From assembly GCF_031426495.1 (NCBI RefSeq), contig NZ_JANPLK010000021.1, positions 1 through 64,000 of the forward strand: a stretch of DNA of 64,000 bases, given 5' to 3'. Source of the stretch: Gemmatimonas sp. Lineage in GTDB: Bacteria; Gemmatimonadota; Gemmatimonadetes; Gemmatimonadales; Gemmatimonadaceae. Within the stretch, counting starts at the first letter, position 1. Every line of letters starts with the position of its first letter. The translations under genes were made by a program, and so were the position numbers. The notes beneath the pieces were generated by a model. The model saw only the letters and a program-made list of their open reading frames with translations. It was not told the DNA's origin and did no database searches. This document shows positions 8,773-18,400 of this stretch, piece after piece.

Positions 8773-11121
8773 TCAGTGCCTCGCGAGCCGCACCAGCACC
8801 GACTCCGCCTCCGCACGCAGGCGGGAGGCCTCGACCCTACGCCCGGCGTGGACCAGCACGCGCGCCAAGGTGAGTTGATCATTCGCCACGTCTGGGTTGG
8901 CCAGTCCAAGGACACGCCGTTTGGCCGCCACCCCCGCGCGGAGGAGCGGCAGCGCCGTCTCGGTGTGTCCGGACAGGAAGTGCGCGTAGCCCAGGTTGAC
9001 GGCGCTGTTCGCGCTCTCCGGATGTCCGGCGCCAAACGCGATCACATGATGCTCATACGCGCGGGCGTAGAGCACGGTGGCGTCGGCATATCGGCCGTCG
9101 TCGCGCTGCACGTGGGCCAGATTTCGCTCGAGTTGCGCAAGTCGCGCCATGTCGAGCGGGACGCGCGACCGTTCCACCTGCAGCAGCGCCGATAACACCT
9201 CGCCGGCCGCAGCGCGACGCCCTTGCTTCTGGAGTGCCGCACCGAGTGCATTCAGCGCCGACGCGGAGTCGGCCCGCTGGTCGAGGGGCAGCGCTCGGAT
9301 GATCGACACCGCTTCGCGCGCATGCCCTTCCGCTTCGACTGCGCGCGACTGGTTCAACCGAACATTGGCCAAGTACACCAGCGAGGCCGCCAGATCGGCG
9401 TTTCGTGGTGAGCGACTCGCGCGCCTCAACGCCACGGCCGCCGCGGCGGCATCGCCCGCCCGGTTCCAATCACCCAAGCCGAAGTAGGCGGGCGCGATCG
9501 CACTGTACAGCTGCGCACGAATTTCCGGTCGATCGCGCAGGCGCCCCTCCATGTCCGCCGTGCCTCGGTCGAGTACCGCGCGCAGTGACGGGGCCGGTGC
9601 GCCCATCTGGTACGGATCGGGACTTGAAAGCACGTGCTTCAGGAATTGCGTCACTTCGATCGCCTTGTCGCGCTCAGTGCGAAGCGTTCGCGCCTGCTCA
9701 CGCAGCACCACGGCCTGCGCCTGCAGCTGCCGAGCCTGTGCCGCGGTGAACACGGTGAACCCCGCCGACACGACGACCGCGAGGGCGGCCGCAGTGAACG
9801 AGAGCGGATGTCGCGCCATCAACCTGCGCACCCGGTACATCCTCGAGTCACGTCGCGCATGTACCGGGAGTCCACGCAGGTGGCGACGGAGATCGACCGC
9901 CAGCGCATCCGCGGTCAAGTAGCGCCGCGCCGGCTCGTCGTCGATGGCGCGCACGATGATGGTGTCGAGGTCTCCACGCAGCCGACGGGCGAGGCGTGCG
10001 GATTGCGCCGCATCGATGGCCAACGTGCGCGTTGCCACGTCAGACGGTAACACGCCGACGTCTGGCAAGGCGCCAGTGAGCAACTCATGCAACAGCACGC
10101 CGAGCGCGAAGACATCACTCGCCGTCGACGGCGACTCGCCACGCTTCTGCTCGGGTGAGGCATACGCCGGAGTCATGGGCTGCCAGCCCGGACGCGTACG
10201 ATTCGCGACAGGCCGGCCGGGATTGCCCGCGCCGATACCCCCGGCATCGAGCAGCTTGGCGATGCCGAAATCGAGTAGCGTGGGACGCCCATCGTTGGTG
10301 ACGAGAATGTTGGCGGGCTTGAGATCACGATGCACCACCAAGCGTGCATGCGCATGTTGCACCGCGTCGACGACTTCGCAGAACAGCGCGATGCGTCCTT
10401 CAATCGAGAGCGACCTTTCCTTGCACCAGACATCGATGGGCACACCGGCGATATAGTCCATGGCCAGCCACGGCGTATCGCCGTCCACGCCGACATCCAC
10501 CAGTCGTGCAATCGCCGGGTGCGACAGCGACGCCAGAATGCGTCGCTCATCGAGAAACCGGCGCATACTTACGGCGTCCAGCGCATCGGCATGGCGCATG
10601 AACTTGAGCGCGACCTGCATCCCGACATCGCACTCGGCGCGCTCGGCCAGATACACCACGCCCATACCGCCACGACCGATCTCGCGCAGCACGCGCCATG
10701 ATCCCACCTGGGCGCCCTGAGTTCGCTCGGCCGATTCGCGCGACGCGGGCGACGACGCGCCGAACGACGAGGAGGTGGCCGCACCCGTCGCGACGGCGTC
10801 TTCAAGGACACGCCGGATCACTGACGTCGTGAGCGGTACGTCGAGCATCGCGGCCGCGTGCGCACGCCCGTCGCGGCCATTCGTCGCGGCGTGCGTGCAC
10901 GCGCGCAGCCAAGCCAGCGCGGCGTCGCGTAGTGCCAGATCGCCGGCGCTGTGCGCATGCACGACAGCCTCCCGTGCTTCTGCGGGTGCATCCAGCGCGA
11001 GATCGATGATGCGTTCGAGATGATGCCAGCGCGCGGGACTGTCACCACGCAGACGTGCCAACGACGAGGCGGCCAACGAGACCTCGTCCGCAGCCTGCGG
11101 TACGGTCATCGTGCGTTGCAT
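8773..11121 (-). CDS. Membrane Ser/Thr protein kinase with TPR tail
   Basis: A 782-aa PknB-type kinase. After a helical N-terminal segment (1-135), the kinase domain (about 140-415) has the glycine loop GRGGMGVVY, lysine K173 (VALKF), HRDLKPAN with D266, and DFG with D284, so it should be active. One transmembrane helix (about 439-461) follows, then a coiled coil and TPR-like repeats (about 500-780) outside the membrane. The start at 11121 overlaps the sigma factor by 16 bp. An alternative ATG at 11109 forms an ATGA overlap with the sigma stop. This ECF sigma plus kinase arrangement is typical of Gemmatimonadota, Acidobacteriota and Planctomycetota. The kinase probably controls, or is controlled with, the partner sigma factor. 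Confidence 0.9.
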   Translation of the reverse strand: MQRTMTVPQAADEVSLAASSLARLRGDSPARWHHLERIIDLALDAPAEAREAVVHAHSAGDLALRDAALAWLRACTHAATNGRDGRAHAAAMLDVPLTTSVIRRVLEDAVATGAATSSSFGASSPASRESAERTQGAQVGSWRVLREIGRGGMGVVYLAERAECDVGMQVALKFMRHADALDAVSMRRFLDERRILASLSHPAIARLVDVGVDGDTPWLAMDYIAGVPIDVWCKERSLSIEGRIALFCEVVDAVQHAHARLVVHRDLKPANILVTNDGRPTLLDFGIAKLLDAGGIGAGNPGRPVANRTRPGWQPMTPAYASPEQKRGESPSTASDVFALGVLLHELLTGALPDVGVLPSDVATRTLAIDAAQSARLARRLRGDLDTIIVRAIDDEPARRYLTADALAVDLRRHLRGLPVHARRDSRMYRVRRLMARHPLSFTAAALAVVVSAGFTVFTAAQARQLQAQAVVLREQARTLRTERDKAIEVTQFLKHVLSSPDPYQMGAPAPSLRAVLDRGTADMEGRLRDRPEIRAQLYSAIAPAYFGLGDWNRAGDAAAAAVALRRASRSPRNADLAASLVYLANVRLNQSRAVEAEGHAREAVSIIRALPLDQRADSASALNALGAALQKQGRRAAAGEVLSALLQVERSRVPLDMARLAQLERNLAHVQRDDGRYADATVLYARAYEHHVIAFGAGHPESANSAVNLGYAHFLSGHTETALPLLRAGVAAKRRVLGLANPDVANDQLTLARVLVHAGRRVEASRLRAEAESVLVRLARH

Positions 11122-11696
11122 GGCGTGACCTGCTCAGGGCCGGCGAGCACGGCATGCAGCCAGCCGCGCGCTTTCACCCAATCGCGCCGAACCGTGCGCT
11201 CGGTGATCTCGAGCGCGTCGGCCGTTTCCGATTCGGTCATGCCGCCGAAGTACCGGCACTCCACCACGCGCGCCAACCGCGGCGCCACCTGCGCCAGGGC
11301 GTCGAGCGCCTCGCTCAGCTCTATCAACTGCGTGTCGCGCTCGCGCCCACTTTCGAGTGCCTCGTCGAGTGTCAGCGGTGCCCGCGCACTGCCGCGCTTC
11401 ACCGCTCGACGCTGGCGCAAGTGATCGATCAGGACGCGCCGCATCATCCCGGCGGCGGCGGCCATGAACACCGGCCGATCGGTCCACGACGTTTGGCGCT
11501 GCACGACAAGACGAAGAAACGTTTCGTGCAAGACCGCACGCGTGTCGAGCGTTGCGTCCTCGCCAACGCGCCGCAGTTCGCGACGCGCAATGCGGAGCAA
11601 CTCACCGTAGTGCACGCTGGCCAGCTCGTCGAGTGCGAGGGCATTGACCGCCAGTTCGGGCTGTACCTGAGCCATAGAGTGCATTTCGACTGACAT
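11106..11696 (-). CDS. ECF RNA polymerase sigma factor
   Basis: A 196-aa extracytoplasmic-function sigma factor. Region 2 covers the HYGELLRIARREL to FMAAAAGMMRRVLIDHLR segment (residues about 30-80). Region 4 contains the helix-turn-helix ESETADALEITERTVRRDW (about 150-170). The sequence style matches the TIGR02999-type ECF group that is coupled to Ser/Thr kinases instead of anti-sigma factors. It is upstream of and overlapping the kinase gene, so the two are co-expressed. No anti-sigma gene is adjacent. The two giant proteins run divergently from the same intergenic region. Confidence 0.92.
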   Translation of the reverse strand: MSVEMHSMAQVQPELAVNALALDELASVHYGELLRIARRELRRVGEDATLDTRAVLHETFLRLVVQRQTSWTDRPVFMAAAAGMMRRVLIDHLRQRRAVKRGSARAPLTLDEALESGRERDTQLIELSEALDALAQVAPRLARVVECRYFGGMTESETADALEITERTVRRDWVKARGWLHAVLAGPEQVTPCNAR

Positions 11697-11877
11697 GTCC
11701 GGTTTCGGGACCGACTGCCGCGATTACAGGCGGAAGCACGCTGCAGCACGTGTACGAGGCCAAGATGTGCCCCGCCGATGGCATGGGCAAGAGTTGCACG
11801 CGGCCATCCAACACGTGTCTGTGATTCATGTTACACGCTGAACGACGTTCGGCGGCTCGTACCAACGGAGAAACCGG
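11697..11877. promoter_or_regulatory. Divergent promoter region with two CACGTGT sites
   Basis: This 181-bp region lies between the minus-strand sigma factor and the plus-strand 1203-aa gene and must carry promoters for both. Two copies of CACGTGT occur at 11747-11753 and 11812-11818, 65 bp apart. CGGAGA sits about 6 nt before the ATG at 11878 and acts as its ribosome binding site. Any regulatory role of the CACGTGT copies is a guess. Confidence 0.4.
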
Positions 11878-14800
11878 ATGCCAGCGAAGAAGTCGGCAAC
11901 GCGTAGCGACCGCGTCGACAAGGCCAGCGTGGTAGGCGAGGCAATGGCGGCCGCAAGCGCTGCGGCTGAGGCTGCACGTGTCGTGCCGATTGTGGTTACG
12001 GCGCGCCGACCGGACGATCTCATGATCGCCGACATCCGGCTGACGAACTTGAAGGTCGTTCCCGGCGCGAATCCCATCCTCACGCGCCGTGAGTCTGGCC
12101 AGCACGCGTCCATGGTGCTGCAGCTGCCGCCACAAAGTTTTGGTGAGGAAGCGCTCCTCGATTCGACACTGCCGGAAGTCAACGCAGACGCCAGCGCTGA
12201 CTTCCCGAACGCCGATGGAAAGCAGACGTTTGAGCAGAACGCGCAGACGGCGCCGGCGCCCGGCGCGACACGCATCCGGATGAGCGGCCCGAGCCGCCTC
12301 GCGTTCACGATGCCGCTGAATGTATCATCCATTCCGTTCACGCTCGAGGCCATTCTCGCCGCCTGTCGCACGTGGCCAGCACGACGCGCGCTGACCGCGC
12401 TTCATGCCCCGACTGCACTCGCCGGCGGCGCCATGAATGGGAGCGTGGCCTTTCTCAAGGGCGCCGTCGCATCCGCCGAGTTCGACGTTATGCGCCGAAC
12501 CGTGGCGACGGCGCTCGAGGACTTAGGCGTGCCAGCGGCCTCGGCGCCGATCGCCGCTGCGGGCGATGCGCTCGTTCCCACGATATTGACGGCGATGCGC
12601 GGCACCGACGACGTCGCCGGCGAGCGCGCCGTCGCGCAACGCCTCTCCACGCTCGTGGACGCCATCGTGGCCAGCTTTCCCGCGCTAGGTCGCGATTCGC
12701 GAACGCGGGCATTGGTGGAAACCGGCATCGGATATGAGGCCACCGCGGGTCTTGCCATGAGCGCCGAGGCGTCGCGGCCAGGCGTAGTGGGCCATCGCGT
12801 CCCCATGCTCTCCGCGTTGTTTGCGCCGTATCGCCCCGGGCAGGATATCACGGCGATCGAGATGCCGTACCGGCTCGTGCTCTCTCCGGTGGGCGAGATT
12901 GTCTGGAATCACGCGACGTCGTCGGTGGCCAAACAGGGTCGCCACGAGCTGTGGCATACGCGACTAGATCGCGGCGGCAACTTGGGCGCCACCGAGCGGC
13001 AGGCAGACGTTCGGGCCATCTGGACGGAAGATTATGGACGCAGCGATCTCGCCGTACTCGTGAACGAGCAGCGCCCGTTCCGTATGCCGCTCGACCCCCT
13101 GGATCGCGATCTGCTCGTGCGACTCTCTGCGGGCTTCAAGGAGAAGCTCGACGGCGGCGATCCGTACACCCCGCGGCCGCTGATCTCGCGCCGGTTGATC
13201 CTCACCGCGCTCGGCGGTTCGCTTGACGCGGCGGGGACATGGACGCAGCGGCCCGGTGGAATCGATCTCGAGCAGTGGCAGCACCGCATGTCGCTGGGGC
13301 GCGACCATTACGTGCGTGTAGTCTACGCCGGCTTCCTGATGCCGTTCGGTCATGCGGCGTCGCTGATCAAGGTCACGGAGCGCAAATTCGAACCGGTGGA
13401 CGCGCAATTCCCGCTGCGGCGTCGGGTGGCCCGACTTCGCCAACGGTTCTTCATCGTCGTGCGTGAGACGGTGAAGACGTTCGACGGCTCGCGGCACATG
13501 TCAGGCGGCCACGCCTTTCCCTTTACATCCGTCGAGCTGCTCACGAGCGTGACGCCGAATCTGTCGGCGCCCGACGAGGTCGGCTGCCGCGTGAGCCAAG
13601 CCGGTGGCGTGCTGTACGCCACATCGTCGGCCCCAGACCTGTTGACGCATCGGGAAGCATTCTGGCCGATGGTTAACGAGGGTTTGGAGAACTTCCGTTT
13701 CAGCCTCGCCGCCACCGATCGAGACGGACGCCGCACCACATTTGCACTTCCCCTGATGTTTGTGGCCGGTCGTGCGAACACGGCCAGCCGCACCGTGGGT
13801 GCGCAAAACGTGAAGTTCAGCGACAGCCTCCGCGCCGGATACAACGTGGAGGCCGACCTGCGGCGACAGGCGAATATCGGTGGCGAGAGCATCTGCTATG
13901 CGCCACCATCTGCCGATGCCATGGGCGATCCCCGCCTTCCCACGGCAACGTTGCGCTTCGCAGCGGGTCGGGTCGCCTCGGACTCTACCTCGCAGCTCAA
14001 CGCCTATCCGGAAGTGGAGAGCGCGTACGTGGCGCTCCGTGCGGTGCAGCGCATTCTCGGGCGGGATGATGCGACGGTGCACGTGGAGTATGATCCCATT
14101 TACGCCACGCAGGGCTTCGGCCCCGGCAACACGGGCGAGCTCTTTCTGGCGCTCACCAGTCAGAACCCGTCGTGGGACGTCAGCTTCGGCCCGTCATCGA
14201 ATGCGTCGCGCACGGATGCGGTGGGCGCGATCGCGTCACCGTCGATGCAGATCAAGGGCGTGTCCCGGCGCATCGGCATGGCATCGGACCTGGGCGCCGT
14301 ACAGAGCAACACGTTCACACCGTCCAGCTTTTTCAAGGATGCGCGCATCCTGGGTGGCATAAAGCTCGAAGAGATCATCGAACAGGTGACCACCGGCCTC
14401 TCCGGCCCCAACGTGCCCAAGTTCGTGACGCGCGATCTGCCCGCCACAGGCGGGGCGCCGGCTCGCACGGAAGCGCGTTACGACTGGAATACGGTGATGG
14501 GCAGGCCCGATGCATTGGGCATTCTCATTCCCCGTGCGGACGGTGCAACTGCATCGGCGTTCATCATGAGTGCGGTGACGACCGCGCGCGTCGGGCAACC
14601 CGACAGCGCGTCATCCGTGATCACGTCGGTGATGAAGAATTTCTCGGTGAACATGTGGGGCTTCATCGTCCTGCGCTTCAACAGCCTGCGCTTCGAAACG
14701 ACCGACGGTCGCAAGCCCGATGTCACCGTCGACATGCACCCGACCGATGCCGTGATGTTCGGCGGACCGCTCAACTTCGTCAACAAGCTGCGCGAATTCA

Positions 14801-15489
14801 TTCCGTCAGACGGATTCTCCGATCCGTCTGCGATTCAGGTAACCCCCAGTGGAATCTCGGCTGGCTACTCGCTGACGCTGCCGAGCGCGCAGGTCGGCGT
14901 GTTTGCGCTGTCCGGGCTCAGTATCGGTGCCCGCTTCGAGCTGCCGTTCGATACGCAGCCTATGTCGGTCGCGTTCAACTTCGCAAAACGGGAAGATCCG
15001 TTTTCGCTGACCGTTTCGCTGCTGGGGGGCGGTGGATTTCTCATGATCGGCGTCGGCGCCGATGGCGTGCGCGAGATCGAAGCGGCGCTCGAAGCGCAGG
15101 CGCGGCTGAGCATCGACCTCGGCGTGGCATCCGGCTCAGTCGAAATCAGCGCGGGCATCTACTTCCACTGGCTCACCGCGGCGGAGGGTGACGGCGCCGT
15201 CGAACTATCCGGCTACGTGCGCCTGCACGGTGAGCTGAATGTGATGTGCATCGTGTCGATGTCACTCACGTTCAACCTCCAGCTGGGAATCCAGAAGCGT
15301 GATGACATGCTGGTGGTATTTGGCGAGGCGACGCTCACGGTGGAGGTGGAGGTGCTGGTGTTCAGCGGCGAAGTCACCGTACGGTGTCGTCGCGAGTTCA
15401 AGAATCCGGAAGCTGATCCGACGTTCGCACAGCTCGTGACCGGGCTGCCCACGTGGGAATCGTACTGTCTCGCCTTCGCTGCGGAGTAG
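11878..15489 (+). CDS. Giant protein of unknown function (1203 aa)
   Basis: I do not recognise a characterised family. The protein has no signal peptide and no clear transmembrane helix. The N-terminal 60 residues are Ala-rich and probably disordered. The centre contains a PYRLVLSPVGEIVWNH segment near residue 325 and a WQHRMSLGRDHYVRVVY segment near 460. The last roughly 170 residues are strikingly beta-strand rich, with alternating hydrophobic residues and short charged turns (SLTVSLLGGGGF, LSIDLGVASGSVEISAG, EATLTVEVEVLVFSGEVTV). Such an array could form a beta-solenoid or an amphipathic lipid-binding sheet. My recollection is that similar C-terminal blocks exist in other uncharacterised large bacterial proteins, but I cannot verify this. 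It has a good ribosome binding site (GGAGA, 6 nt) and is followed 6 nt later by a second giant gene, so the pair is an operon. Confidence 0.75.
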   Translation: MPAKKSATRSDRVDKASVVGEAMAAASAAAEAARVVPIVVTARRPDDLMIADIRLTNLKVVPGANPILTRRESGQHASMVLQLPPQSFGEEALLDSTLPEVNADASADFPNADGKQTFEQNAQTAPAPGATRIRMSGPSRLAFTMPLNVSSIPFTLEAILAACRTWPARRALTALHAPTALAGGAMNGSVAFLKGAVASAEFDVMRRTVATALEDLGVPAASAPIAAAGDALVPTILTAMRGTDDVAGERAVAQRLSTLVDAIVASFPALGRDSRTRALVETGIGYEATAGLAMSAEASRPGVVGHRVPMLSALFAPYRPGQDITAIEMPYRLVLSPVGEIVWNHATSSVAKQGRHELWHTRLDRGGNLGATERQADVRAIWTEDYGRSDLAVLVNEQRPFRMPLDPLDRDLLVRLSAGFKEKLDGGDPYTPRPLISRRLILTALGGSLDAAGTWTQRPGGIDLEQWQHRMSLGRDHYVRVVYAGFLMPFGHAASLIKVTERKFEPVDAQFPLRRRVARLRQRFFIVVRETVKTFDGSRHMSGGHAFPFTSVELLTSVTPNLSAPDEVGCRVSQAGGVLYATSSAPDLLTHREAFWPMVNEGLENFRFSLAATDRDGRRTTFALPLMFVAGRANTASRTVGAQNVKFSDSLRAGYNVEADLRRQANIGGESICYAPPSADAMGDPRLPTATLRFAAGRVASDSTSQLNAYPEVESAYVALRAVQRILGRDDATVHVEYDPIYATQGFGPGNTGELFLALTSQNPSWDVSFGPSSNASRTDAVGAIASPSMQIKGVSRRIGMASDLGAVQSNTFTPSSFFKDARILGGIKLEEIIEQVTTGLSGPNVPKFVTRDLPATGGAPARTEARYDWNTVMGRPDALGILIPRADGATASAFIMSAVTTARVGQPDSASSVITSVMKNFSVNMWGFIVLRFNSLRFETTDGRKPDVTVDMHPTDAVMFGGPLNFVNKLREFIPSDGFSDPSAIQVTPSGISAGYSLTLPSAQVGVFALSGLSIGARFELPFDTQPMSVAFNFAKREDPFSLTVSLLGGGGFLMIGVGADGVREIEAALEAQARLSIDLGVASGSVEISAGIYFHWLTAAEGDGAVELSGYVRLHGELNVMCIVSMSLTFNLQLGIQKRDDMLVVFGEATLTVEVEVLVFSGEVTVRCRREFKNPEADPTFAQLVTGLPTWESYCLAFAAE

Positions 15490-15495
15490 TTGCGT

Positions 15496-18400
15496 ATGCC
15501 GGTGCAATCACTCATCTGGACCGTGCTCCCCAACGGCCTCACCGCCGACGGCCGCGACGTCCGCTTCTCGCTGCTGCTGTCACCGCGCCTCGAACCGCAG
15601 AATGCCGCACCGCGCGTGTCGTCGTTCGCGGACTTCGCCAATTGGCCGGCGACGCTCGCGCGCGCGAAGATCACGGTTTCGTTCGGTGACGCGGCCATTC
15701 CGATCGAGGCCGCGCATGTGGATGCCTCGATCGGCGTGCCCGACTCGCAAGTGTGGTTGGCCATGTTCCCGGCCTCGACCGCCGTTCGGTCGTTCAAGAT
15801 GACCGACCACACCGCGACCAGCGTGCTGTCGTTCGACGCGGTCGCGATGCACGACGTGGTTCGCAACGTGTATGCGTCGCTGACCGCGTCAGCGGGTGAA
15901 GAGTTGCCGTCGATCAGCGAGCTGCGCGAGCAGTCCGCACTGAAGCCGGTGATCGAGGGCGTAGCCGCTGTCGACGGATTTGGAGGCAGCCGGAAGACGC
16001 CGGTGCGTGACATCGGTGGCGAGTATGGGGAATTCACGCGAAGCGGATTCAAAGGGCTCAAGGGCGCGGGAACAATGCTGGCGACCTTTCAGCTCTTCCA
16101 CACGCCGTTGTCGAAGCAGAGCAGCCAAACGCACACACCAGCCGACGAGCGAAACGCCGTCACGTGGCGAACCCACGAACGCGCTGAAATTGATGCAGCG
16201 GACTTCGTGGCGTCGCTCGACTTTCACCGCATCGTCTCCGCGATGAATCAGTATCCCGTGCTGCTCCGCAAGCTGGGGCTGGTGCTCGATTACGTAGTGC
16301 CCGTGAGCGGGTTACGCCGCACCGAGGATGCGCCACTGTCGGTGCGCGTGGATCTGCCGCCGGGCATCGAGTCGCCCGGCGCGTCCAATGCGGTCACGCG
16401 GCGCGATGCGGCACCGCAGACCCGGGCAAGTTTGAGCGATTCGCGCTTCGAGCCCGTGTCGCGTCCCGCGGCCGACACCAAGAATCTGCGCGTCCGCAGT
16501 CGGCTACTCCGGATGGATCCGGCGCGTGTGGCGCTGCTACAAGCAGATGTCGATGGCTCCGCCCTCAAGCTGATGAATTTCGCGCGGAGCCTGGTGGCGC
16601 ATGAGGCGACCGCGCGACAGGTCGACGCCGTGTCGAAGCTGCCGCGCCGTACCGGTGCGCCGGCGCTGCGCAATGGGGGACTGATGCTCGTGCATCGTGG
16701 CCGCGGCGCGAGCCTCACCGATGCGTTCGGGCGGAATGACTCGCTCAATACGCGGATGGAGCAACTGCTTTCCCGACGTCGTGGTGCGGTGGCCAATCTC
16801 TTCGCGGAAGATCTCGTGCGTGGATGGCGGCTCGATGTATGGGACCAATCCACGACGCAGTGGCGATCGCTCTGTGAACGCCTAGCCGGTTACACCATAA
16901 TAGGCAACGCGCTCTCGCTGAGCGGCGTGCGCGAAGAAGGCACGCTGCGACTCGCGGCAACCAGCGCCGCCGATGGCAGCAACCCGAATATCATGTCGCT
17001 GCATGAAATCATGGCGGTATGGCGTGGCTGGAGCCTCGTGGCCCCCGCACCCGGCCTGTCCGTGGGAACCGATGACGAGGTGGCCGATCCGTCGCCCGTG
17101 GTTCCCGACGGTATTCCGCTCCGCACGTCGTTCGTGGCCGCGCCCGGGACACTTCCGCGTCTGCGCTATGGACGGGTGTACGCCGTGCGTGCCCGCGTCG
17201 TGGATCTGGCGGGTAACTCACTGCCGCCGAGTACGAGCAACTATAGCGGTGACGAGGAATCGCGAGAGTCGGCGGCGCCGTACTGGCGTTACGAGCCTGT
17301 CGCTCCACCGCTGTTCGCGTTGGTCGGTGACGCCGGATCGGTCGAATCACCCGGGCCGGGTGAGTCGATGGCGCGCATGGCGATTCGTACGTTCAATGAC
17401 GTGTTCGATGATCCGACGCCATCGGCTGAGATTGCACGCCGATGGTCGTTGTCGCCGCGGGTGTCGCAACGTGAAGCGGAGTTGCACGGTGTGTGCGACG
17501 GACCGGGCTGGGGAGGCGCCGCGCAGTATGCGCTGCTCTCCACGCGGGACGCGGAGCCTCCGGTGCTCAAACTCGCAACCCGAGGCGGCGGCGCGGTGTC
17601 GTACACGGCGCTGCCGGCCGATGCGGTGGCCCTGCCCTATCTGCCCGACGCGCTCTCCACGAGAGTGGCTGCCAGATTACTCGACTATCCGTGGAACGGC
17701 CCCCCGGAGCTGATCACGATCCCCCTCTACGCCGCGGGGGCGAGCTGGCCCGACGTGTCGCCAATCCTGTTGCGTGTGTACGAGGCCGAGCGTGAGCGGC
17801 CACGATTCGACGACGCGACGCGCACATTGCTAATTCCGGCGCCGAAAGGGCTGCGCGCGAGATTGCGGCTGTCCGCTATGCTCGATGACGACGCGCTGGC
17901 CCTGCTCGGCGTGTGGAACTGGGTTCCGGCGGCCGAGCGAACGGCAGCGCTGGCTCGTCGTGCGCGCGCCGGTGCGATCTGGTCGCTGACCCCGTGGCGC
18001 GAGATGGAGATCGTGCACGCCGTTCAGCGTCCGCTCCGCACTCCCAAAATAGACGAGTTGATGCTGGAGCGTCCGCGTGGCGCGACGTGGGTGCGCCCGA
18101 GCGTGAAGGCCCGCGTGCACCGGATGACCACCGATCGCATCGATCTGATGGCGGCGTGGAATGATCCGACAAATGGTGGAGTGCTCGGCTCACCGGGCAA
18201 TGCCGCGAAGACCGATCTGGCGTTTTCCGTCAAGATCACCGACCCGCAGGGGTACGCGGGCATTACACAGCACATGGTGCCCGACGCGTCGCAGCCCGAT
18301 CGGATCGTCTTCGGTCCCGTGCTGAATGCGGTCTTCGCTTCCGAGACTGAGGCACGTCCTCAGGTACACGACTTCGGTGACACACGCTATCGTCGCGTGG

